Positions 29,983-36,150 of a stretch of 36,150 bases of DNA are shown piece after piece. Both the position numbers and the translations under genes were made by a program. The stretch comes from Nanobdellota archaeon. Lineage in GTDB: Archaea; Nanobdellota; Nanobdellia; Woesearchaeales; JAHIVG01. The notes under the pieces were generated by a model. It saw only the letters and a program-made list of their open reading frames with translations, was not told where the DNA came from and ran no database searches. Numbering within the stretch: the first letter of the stretch is position 1; each line of letters opens with the position of its first letter. The stretch is taken from the NCBI GenBank assembly GCA_018816705.1, contig JAHIVG010000063.1, positions 1-36,150 on the forward strand, in the 5' to 3' direction.

Positions 29983-30495
29983 ATGCCGGAGATATTCGAC
30001 CTCGTGGACGAGAATAACAGGCCTACCGGCAAGACCGCGACCAGGGAGCAGGTCCACAAAGACCCCAGCCTGATACATAGGGCAGCTTATGTTTTCGTGA
30101 TAAATGATAAGGAAAAACTCTATATCAAGCGAAGGAGTCTAATCAAAGACCTGTCTCCCCTGTATTGGGAGGGCTCTGCCTCAGGGCATGTAGAGACCGG
30201 AGATAGTTATGAGGATACAGCCATGAAGGAATTGCAGGAAGAGACAGGGATAACCGGTGTGAAGATGGAGATGCTCGGCGACTTCAAACTGTTCATTGAT
30301 AAGGAGCGCGAGTGGCACCGCCTCTTCATCTGCCACCACAACGGCCCCATCACTCTGAACGAGGAATCCTCTGAAGGCCGGTTCGCATCCATAGATGGGA
30401 TCAAACGCCTCCTGGAAGACAAGGATATGAAGTTCACCCAGGCCTTCAGGAAAGCGTTCAAGATGTATCTGGAGCATCTGGACTCATCTGACTAG
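29983..30495 (+). CDS. NUDIX hydrolase, IPP isomerase-like
   Basis: A 170-residue NUDIX protein of the IDI/YfcD type. It starts EIFDLVDENNRPTGKTATR. His25 and His32 (EQVHKDPSLIHRA), His69 (SGHVETGDSY), Glu87 in KELQEETG, and Glu108 and Glu110 (KEREWHRLF) fall at the same positions as the metal ligands of E. coli IPP isomerase, but that enzyme's catalytic Cys67 is Ser67 here. The NUDIX box is slightly divergent (Asp74 for Glu, Lys82 for Arg). It may be a NUDIX pyrophosphatase or a changed isomerase. The MEP pathway already makes both IPP and DMAPP, so isomerase activity would be optional. Confidence 0.85.
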   Translation: MPEIFDLVDENNRPTGKTATREQVHKDPSLIHRAAYVFVINDKEKLYIKRRSLIKDLSPLYWEGSASGHVETGDSYEDTAMKELQEETGITGVKMEMLGDFKLFIDKEREWHRLFICHHNGPITLNEESSEGRFASIDGIKRLLEDKDMKFTQAFRKAFKMYLEHLDSSD

Positions 30496-30590
30496 CATGA
30501 AATTATAAGTTGATATTATTTGCCACCACTCCATAATAGCATAAAAATCTTGATTTCTCGACGGTGATTTGTTCATGATTTATAATAAAC

Positions 30591-30598
30591 TTTTTAAA
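30591..30598 (+). promoter_or_regulatory. TATA-like box of the vWA operon
   Basis: TTTTTAAA is centred 26 nt before the ATG at 30621. It is the only promoter seen for the five genes that follow. Confidence 0.55.
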
Positions 30599-30620
30599 CC
30601 CCTAGCCATCAGGCAGAGGC

Positions 30621-32381
30621 ATGGCTATTGAGAGCTATATGCAGCCGTATTTCCTCAATGCAGCCGGAGCGCTGGCATTCCTCTCATTGATACCCTTCAT
30701 ACTCATATATCTCATAAGGCCCAAGCCCAAGGACAAGGTCATCTCCAGCCTGATGTTCATCTTCAAGAGCGAGGGCAGGATAAAGCAGAATTCCTTCTTC
30801 AGATACCTATTGAGGAACCTCCTTTTCCTGATGCAGCTCCTGACCATACTCCTGCTGGCCGCAGCCATAGCCACGCCATACATCAACACCACAGAAGGCA
30901 TAACCACCAAGAACTCTGTCATCGTCATCGACGCTTCTGCCAGCATGCAGACCCAAGACAACGGCAAGACCAGGTTTGACAAGGCAAAGGACATGGCCAG
31001 GGGCGTCATCGGCGAGCGCACCACCATAATACTGGCAGCGAACAACCCTGAGGTGCTGGCCAAGAACACCGGCAGGGGAGAGGCCTCAAGAATTCTCAAA
31101 CAGATAGAGCCCTACGAGACCACGACCAGCCTCAGCGACGCGGTGAGGTTCGGAGGGGAACAGCTGGATGCAGAGGGCAAGGTTACCGTGTTCAGCGACT
31201 TCATAATAGATGATGAAGAAGAATTACTGGTGATCAAGAACCTCCTGCAGAGCCAGGGCATAGCAGTGGATTTCATAGACCTGGGAACCGAGGCCGATAA
31301 CGTCGGGATAGTCGACCTTGAGCTAGGCGACACATCAAAGGTCATAGTGAAGAACTACGACGATAAAGAGCGGACCATAACTCTCAAGGTCGGCAAGAGC
31401 GAGCAGGAGCTCAAGCTCGAGCCCAACACCGCGTTGGGTGCTACGTTCGTGCTCCCGCCTGGAAAGACAGTCCTTGAGATAGATTCAGATGATGACTTCC
31501 CTATAGATGACAAGGCATATATCTCCGCGCCGGTCGAGCAGAAGACCTATATATTGATGATCGGCAACAGGCAGAACAGATACCTGAAGGCAGCATTGGA
31601 GGCAAACCCGAAGAACAAGGTGGTGATCGCAGAGCCCCCTCTCGTGGCAGACGTCCGCCAGGATGTCGTCATCCTCGACTTCTCGCACAAGGACCTGTTG
31701 CTCAAGGAGACGCTCAGGGAGATGCAGCAGAACGTGAGAGACGGCAACACCCTCATAATAATGGGCCAGGAGGACCTGGATGACATAAACCTGGGCGGCA
31801 TGCTGCCGGTCGAGTTCGAGGGATTCACCAACGACAGCTCCCAACCAATAATCCTGCCCACTCCCTACACAAAAGACGTTGAGGTGGGCATAGTCAAGGG
31901 CTATTTCAAGGCAAAGGCCCTGGAGAACACCGCGGAGGTCTTCAGGTTCGACGAGTACTGCCTCTTGTGCACTGCCAAGCATGGTGCGGGCAACGTCATA
32001 TTCTATGGCATCGACGACGAGAAGTCAGACTTCAAGACCTCTCCGAGCTACCCGATATTCTGGAACAGCCTGGTCAAGGAGATGACCGGCAGAAGCTCAT
32101 TGGACCAGCTGAACTTCAAGACAGGTACGATTCTCGGCGACCTCCACCTGTTCAATTCAGGCTTCGACAAGCTCGGCAACACCGACATAGCCGTGAACCT
32201 GCTGGATGACGTAGAGAGCGATGTCAGCAGGGCCAGCTCTTTCGAGGGCAGCATAGGCCTGGCCGAGGCAGCCTCTAGTGAGTTGACGCGGCCCTGGCCC
32301 TTTGACCACATACTTGCCATCGCTGCCTTAGCCATAATCCTTCTTGAGTTCCTATACCTCAAGTACAGGGGGGATTTCTGA
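30621..32381 (+). CDS. BatA-like membrane protein with a vWA domain
   Basis: A 586-residue protein with the BatA N-terminal layout: helix at 13-31, a basic loop, helix at 64-84, then a von Willebrand A domain with an intact metal site DASAS (Asp104, Ser106, Ser108 in VIVIDASASMQ). Beta-rich segments follow, and a C-terminal helix at about 563-579 (HILAIAALAIILLEFLYLKY). The vWA domain should lie outside the membrane. In bacteria and archaea such proteins sit in operons with MoxR-type AAA ATPases and DUF58 proteins, thought to act in envelope or protein-complex maturation. It is the first gene of the operon; its stop overlaps the next start (TGATG). Confidence 0.85.
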   Translation: MAIESYMQPYFLNAAGALAFLSLIPFILIYLIRPKPKDKVISSLMFIFKSEGRIKQNSFFRYLLRNLLFLMQLLTILLLAAAIATPYINTTEGITTKNSVIVIDASASMQTQDNGKTRFDKAKDMARGVIGERTTIILAANNPEVLAKNTGRGEASRILKQIEPYETTTSLSDAVRFGGEQLDAEGKVTVFSDFIIDDEEELLVIKNLLQSQGIAVDFIDLGTEADNVGIVDLELGDTSKVIVKNYDDKERTITLKVGKSEQELKLEPNTALGATFVLPPGKTVLEIDSDDDFPIDDKAYISAPVEQKTYILMIGNRQNRYLKAALEANPKNKVVIAEPPLVADVRQDVVILDFSHKDLLLKETLREMQQNVRDGNTLIIMGQEDLDDINLGGMLPVEFEGFTNDSSQPIILPTPYTKDVEVGIVKGYFKAKALENTAEVFRFDEYCLLCTAKHGAGNVIFYGIDDEKSDFKTSPSYPIFWNSLVKEMTGRSSLDQLNFKTGTILGDLHLFNSGFDKLGNTDIAVNLLDDVESDVSRASSFEGSIGLAEAASSELTRPWPFDHILAIAALAIILLEFLYLKYRGDF

Positions 32382-34849
32382 TGTTCGCCCTGCCCATGGA
32401 CCTGGAGCTGCTCTACCCGGAAAGGTTGTGGTTGATCCCCATACTCCTGCTCATACTGCTCTTCTTCACGCTGAAGACCTACGTCCCGATAAACGAGACA
32501 AATCCTAATGCGTTGAAGCGGGCCAAGAAGAGGAGGAAGGCAGCAAGAGCCATGATGTTCCTCAGCCGCTCGTTGATGATAATAGCATTGGTCATAGCGA
32601 TCGCCTCGCCCTCGATGACCATAACCAAGAAGGTGAGCGGCAGCCCGAGCCTTAACATACTCGTTGACCGCTCCAGATCCACCGAGGTCTTCGACCTCGA
32701 CTTTGTCGACGGCCTGAACACACGCCTCGGAGAGCAGCTGGCCACATCACTGACAGAGATAGGCAAGGGCATCAAGCCGAGGGTAGGGAGTGACATACTA
32801 GCCAACCTCGAGGAGAACGGCAACCTCCTGCTGATAACCGACGGCCATACCGATTACGGCGCCGAGTTCAATGATGTGATGACTTATGCAAATGCCCTGA
32901 ACTGCAGCGTGAGCGCTGTCCAGCTGAACCCGATACGCGCAGAGACAGCGATAAGGGTAGAAGGCCCTACAAAGGTCGTTTCAGGCCTTGAAACAAGCTT
33001 CAATGTGCTGCTCTCAAACACCAAGTCATCCAACGTGCACGTGGAAGTGCAGGTCGATGACCAGACAGTGTTGGTCGAGGACACTGAGGGCAACGAGCTG
33101 GAGTTCACCAAGACCTTTGAGGAAGGCACCCACCAGATAATCGCTAAAATTACCAATGAGGATCATTTCAGCGAGAACAACATCTTCTACAAGACAGTGC
33201 GGGTGGTCGAAAAGCCGGAGATATTCCTTGTGGGCAGCGACAACTCTCCCATGGGTCAGGTGCTGAACGAGTTGTATGATATAAAGCGGGGAAGCGCCCT
33301 GCCGGAAGACCTCAGCGGCTATTATGCCATCGTCCTAGACAACGTCGCAGACCTCGATACTAAAGGCCTGGACTCCTTCCTGGATGACGGCAACGGCCTT
33401 CTTGCTGTCGGGGGCAAGGATAGCTATGAGTTCGCCCAGTACAGCGAGATGATGCGTTTCCTCCCTGTGATACCGGGCCTGGGCAATATAGAGGCCAAGC
33501 CCGACCTCAACGCTGTGGTCATCGTGGACATCTCATCAAAGGATGAGCGCGCTGTCGCAAAGGCCTTCGCCATAGATATACTCGACCAGTTCAAGCCGAA
33601 CGACAATGTCGGCCTGGTAGCATTCGCCCAAGAGGCCTTTGTCATGTCGCAGATGTCCCGCATGTTCCAGAAGGACGTGCCTGAGCTGAAGGATGAGCTG
33701 CGCAAGCTCGGCTACAGATGCAGCCTGAACAACAGGTATGTCTGCTCCCGTTTCGACCTGGCCTTCGACTTGGCCATAAAGCAGTTCCGGGGTGTCCGGG
33801 GCAGGAAATACATATTCCTGCTCTCCGACGGCATGTTCGGCCCCTCCAACAGGGACCCGCCTTGGACGCTGATAAACACCCTGAATGAGGATAATATCCA
33901 GGTCATCCCGGTCGTCACCATCCCTGTTACAAAGGACCTGCTCAGCAGGTTCCAGGACGTCGACAACCTTGTCGTCTATAAATCAGGCTATAACTTCATG
34001 AAGAGTATATCCGATAAGACCTCCCAGGACGAGTACGGCGGCACCATCATCAAGCCGACCCCGAAGGCCCTGCCTCAGATCGCGATAATCACTGGCAAGC
34101 GCCAGCTTGATGCTGAAGAGGGAGACGAGGACAAAGGGCTGTTCGTCTTCGACACCTCGCATTTCATCACCAAGGGAGTGGAGCTCTCAGCAAGGCTGTT
34201 CGGCTCCAACCAGGTCGTGCCCAAGAGCAACGGAAAGCTTCTGGTAAGCACTGCAGACGGCTTTCCCATCCTCATAGTCGGATACTACGGTCTCGGAAGG
34301 GTGGCATCCCTGGCCACGGACAACGGCCAGTCGTGGTCTCCTGAGCTGTTCGCTGACAAGGAGAACTCTGAGCTCGTCTCAAGGACCATGAACTGGGCCA
34401 TAGGCGACCCAGAGAGGAAGAAGGAGAGCTATGTCATGATCACTGACGGGCGGATCGGAGGCAAAGTGACTGTCATGGTCAAGAGCCCTGCGCCGCCTGA
34501 TGCAGACAATATCGTCTTCGAGAAGAACGGTGCAACATACACCGGCACTGTCTGGCCCTCTGAAGTGGGGGTGCATGAACTGTTGGGCCAGAAGTTCTCG
34601 GTCAACCATGACATCGAGCTGGCTTATCTGGGCATGCGGCCTGACATGTACGAGCTGGTATCACGTACAGGAGGAAAGATTTTTAAAGCAGATTCCCCAG
34701 GAGAGATTGTGGAGCATGTAAAGGAGATGGCCAACCGCAGGATAAGGGAGAAGTCAGAGCTGAGGTGGCCCTTCATAGCCTTTGTCCTCTGCCTGCTGCT
34801 CATCGAGATCATAACAAGGAGGATTGTGGAGTACAGGAATGCCCGATAG
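32381..34849 (+). CDS. Large vWA membrane protein, BatA-related
   Basis: An 822-residue protein with two N-terminal helices (about 16-32 and 60-76), a first vWA-like region with DRSRS (Asp96, Ser98, Ser100) and a second vWA domain starting at VIVDISSKDERA near residue 380, whose metal site is only partly conserved (DISSK). Between them is a strand-rich region of the kind seen before glutamine-amidotransferase-like domains. A helix near residue 800 (FIAFVLCLLLIEIITRRI) closes the protein, so most of it is exposed outside the cell. The start overlaps the previous stop codon. It probably forms a complex with the BatA-like protein. Confidence 0.8.
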   Translation: MFALPMDLELLYPERLWLIPILLLILLFFTLKTYVPINETNPNALKRAKKRRKAARAMMFLSRSLMIIALVIAIASPSMTITKKVSGSPSLNILVDRSRSTEVFDLDFVDGLNTRLGEQLATSLTEIGKGIKPRVGSDILANLEENGNLLLITDGHTDYGAEFNDVMTYANALNCSVSAVQLNPIRAETAIRVEGPTKVVSGLETSFNVLLSNTKSSNVHVEVQVDDQTVLVEDTEGNELEFTKTFEEGTHQIIAKITNEDHFSENNIFYKTVRVVEKPEIFLVGSDNSPMGQVLNELYDIKRGSALPEDLSGYYAIVLDNVADLDTKGLDSFLDDGNGLLAVGGKDSYEFAQYSEMMRFLPVIPGLGNIEAKPDLNAVVIVDISSKDERAVAKAFAIDILDQFKPNDNVGLVAFAQEAFVMSQMSRMFQKDVPELKDELRKLGYRCSLNNRYVCSRFDLAFDLAIKQFRGVRGRKYIFLLSDGMFGPSNRDPPWTLINTLNEDNIQVIPVVTIPVTKDLLSRFQDVDNLVVYKSGYNFMKSISDKTSQDEYGGTIIKPTPKALPQIAIITGKRQLDAEEGDEDKGLFVFDTSHFITKGVELSARLFGSNQVVPKSNGKLLVSTADGFPILIVGYYGLGRVASLATDNGQSWSPELFADKENSELVSRTMNWAIGDPERKKESYVMITDGRIGGKVTVMVKSPAPPDADNIVFEKNGATYTGTVWPSEVGVHELLGQKFSVNHDIELAYLGMRPDMYELVSRTGGKIFKADSPGEIVEHVKEMANRRIREKSELRWPFIAFVLCLLLIEIITRRIVEYRNAR

Positions 34850-35351
34850 CTTCATAACGAGGAACGTGAACAGCACCCTCATGATACTATTGTTCGTCCT
34901 CATCGCTTTCCTGATAATAGGCGCGATATTCTTCCAGGGCCAGTTCCAGAGGCTTACCAACGATCTTTCAGAGCACAGGACCAAGCTGCAGAACAAGACA
35001 CAATTGTTGGAATTGTATATGGAGCGCTATAGCGGCGCGATGAGTGAGCTCAACAAGACCATCAACATCACTGAGCAGGAGAAGCGTGACCTGAGGAAGG
35101 TGTACTCATTCACTAAGGATGGGATGGGTACTGAGATAAACAAGCTGAACAACAGCCTGATCGTGGCCCAGGCCCAGACAGAGATGTGCCAGGACCAGGT
35201 CATCATAGCGAACGGCCAGCTGCTGGAGAAGAGCGAGGAGCTCGCGAGGAAGAACGTACAGGTGTTTAACCTCTCAGACGAGCTGGACCTCTGCATCTCC
35301 TCAAGGGATAATTGGCGTAGCAAATACCAATCATGCATTGCGGGTACTTAA
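34839..35351 (+). CDS. One-pass membrane protein with extracellular coiled coil
   Basis: A 170-residue protein with one helix near residues 14-34 (STLMILLFVLIAFLIIGAIF) and then over 120 residues of charged, heptad-like sequence (QRLTNDLSEHRTKLQNKTQ, LLEKSEELARKNVQVFNL) predicting a coiled coil. It contains several Asn-x-Ser/Thr sites (NKT, NIT, NNS, NLS) and pairs of Cys near the end. ATG at 34839 overlaps the previous stop codon by 11 nt, with GGAG 8 nt upstream; a GTG at 34824 is a less likely start. It is the third gene of the vWA operon and may be a scaffold. Confidence 0.7.
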   Translation: MPDSFITRNVNSTLMILLFVLIAFLIIGAIFFQGQFQRLTNDLSEHRTKLQNKTQLLELYMERYSGAMSELNKTINITEQEKRDLRKVYSFTKDGMGTEINKLNNSLIVAQAQTEMCQDQVIIANGQLLEKSEELARKNVQVFNLSDELDLCISSRDNWRSKYQSCIAGT

Positions 35352-35352
35352 G

Positions 35353-36105
35353 ATGAGAAAGATAGTGCTGATGCTCAAGGAGCTGAAGAAGGAGATGGTG
35401 AAGGTGGTGCTGATACATTCCTTTCTCGACAGCGCCCTGCTCTTCCTTCTGCTTGCGATAGTGTTCACCTTGCTGAATATCAGCCTGCGCTACCTCGGGA
35501 TACCGTTGTTCCTGGTCTTCATAATCATCGTGACTTTCAAGATACGGAAGAACACGCTGCGGGACATAGAGAGGCGGCATCCAGAGGTCAACGAGATGCT
35601 GAGGACGGCAGAGGACACACAGGGCGATGAGTCGTTCATGGTGAAAGCCTTCCACTTCGACCTCTTCAAGGCCGTGAAGATGGTGGACTCAGCCTCGTTC
35701 ATAAACATGCCGAGGCTTATGGGCAAGATATTCGGCGTGCTGATACTGTCATTCGCCACTGTGATGCTGGCATCATCCCACTTCCACGTCGTGGACCTCG
35801 GAAAATACATTGACACAGGGATGGATGCCATCGGCCGCTTCGACCCGAGCGACCTCATACCCGGCGGGAAGAGGGTCCAGGACGACAGCGTGGCAGACCT
35901 GAGCGACCAGACCCAGCAGGTTGAGCTCTCGCCATTGAGCTACGAGCTGGACATAAGCTCTGTGTCGAAGCCTGATCTCGAGCGGCAGAACGACGAGAAC
36001 CATAATCAGTACCCTGTCGAGGCCGTCCACGCAGAGAGCTATGAGGGATCCATACCTGCTGACCAGCGTGAGATTGTCAAGAATTACTTTATGCTGATAC
36101 GGTGA
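35353..36105 (+). CDS. Unknown membrane protein of the vWA operon
   Basis: A 250-residue protein starting MRKIVLMLKELKKEMVKVV. It has hydrophobic helices at about 24-40 and 44-62 and a further one near 120-140 (FGVLILSFATVMLASS), and long hydrophilic parts including a basic juxtamembrane loop (RKNTLRDIERRHPEVNEML). The C-terminal 100 residues are acidic and Ser/Gln-rich (SDQTQQVELSPLSYELD). It begins 1 nt after the previous stop codon. Proteins of this layout accompany vWA/MoxR loci in archaea; I recognise no named family. Confidence 0.65.
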   Translation: MRKIVLMLKELKKEMVKVVLIHSFLDSALLFLLLAIVFTLLNISLRYLGIPLFLVFIIIVTFKIRKNTLRDIERRHPEVNEMLRTAEDTQGDESFMVKAFHFDLFKAVKMVDSASFINMPRLMGKIFGVLILSFATVMLASSHFHVVDLGKYIDTGMDAIGRFDPSDLIPGGKRVQDDSVADLSDQTQQVELSPLSYELDISSVSKPDLERQNDENHNQYPVEAVHAESYEGSIPADQREIVKNYFMLIR

Positions 36106-36127
36106 AAGGGATGATAGGAGGGATATC

Positions 36128-36150
36128 ATGACTAAGGACAAGGACATTGA
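36128..36150 (+). CDS. Start of a further operon gene, cut off
   Basis: Only the ATG and MTKDKDI are in the window. A good Shine-Dalgarno (GGAGGG at 36117-36122) precedes it. In similar operons a MoxR-type AAA ATPase or a DUF58 protein follows, but that is a guess from context; the seven residues give no identity. Confidence 0.45.

Noticed and set aside
1-36150. CRISPR array or tRNA genes
   Set aside because: No regularly spaced repeat array was seen, and no intergenic stretch shows a recognisable tRNA cloverleaf or T-loop sequence. A covariance-model scan would be decisive.

Overview
The window reads as a piece of an archaeal chromosome, most likely a DPANN-type lineage such as Woesearchaeota; that placement is inference. 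Three things point to Archaea. First, almost every first gene of a transcription unit has a TATA-like box centred about 26-28 nt before its start codon and no Shine-Dalgarno sequence, which is the layout of leaderless archaeal transcription; Shine-Dalgarno-like motifs appear mainly in front of downstream operon genes. Second, there are archaeal marker families: an NreA-type DNA repair protein, a COG2108-like radical SAM protein and an archaeal-style IleRS. Third, there are many small, densely packed genes of unknown family. I used the TATA spacing to choose start codons, and many proteins are therefore shorter than the longest open frame.

The main feature is at 1.5-10.5 kb, on the minus strand: all seven activities of the methylerythritol phosphate (MEP) isoprenoid pathway on five genes. 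dxs, ispG, dxr and an ispD-ispF fusion form one overlapping operon behind a single TATA box. A second fusion, ispE-ispH, follows about 2.2 kb downstream with its own promoter. Most characterised archaea make isoprenoids by mevalonate routes, so a complete bacterial-type pathway under archaeal promoters is unusual, and I know of no described IspE-IspH fusion. Between the two MEP units are four small unknown genes.

The rest of the window: 0-1.5 kb holds a cut-off HTH gene, an aldo/keto reductase and a one-pass membrane protein. 10.5-15.2 kb is a run of unknown proteins, including a paralogous pair and a J-domain protein. 15.3-16.5 kb is a nucleotidyltransferase/HEPN (MNT/HEPN-type) module whose HEPN gene is split by a palindrome-rich element. 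16.5-21.5 kb has NreA, a possible TraB/TIKI-like protein, a coiled-coil membrane protein and a kinase-like/methyltransferase pair. 21.6-26.6 kb has ileS and an ArsR-IscS-IscU operon with a palindrome over its start codon. 26.7-30.5 kb has an unknown gene, the radical SAM protein, an exported metallophosphoesterase, another unknown gene and an IDI-like NUDIX protein. 30.6 kb to the end is an operon of membrane-anchored von Willebrand A proteins that runs off the window.

The parts may connect. The Isc genes could supply the 4Fe-4S clusters that IspG and IspH need, and the NUDIX protein resembles IPP isomerase although it lacks that enzyme's catalytic cysteine. No tRNA, rRNA or CRISPR array was recognised. 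No intergenic stretch exceeds 300 bases, apart from the 15976-16484 region occupied by the broken HEPN gene and its inserted element.
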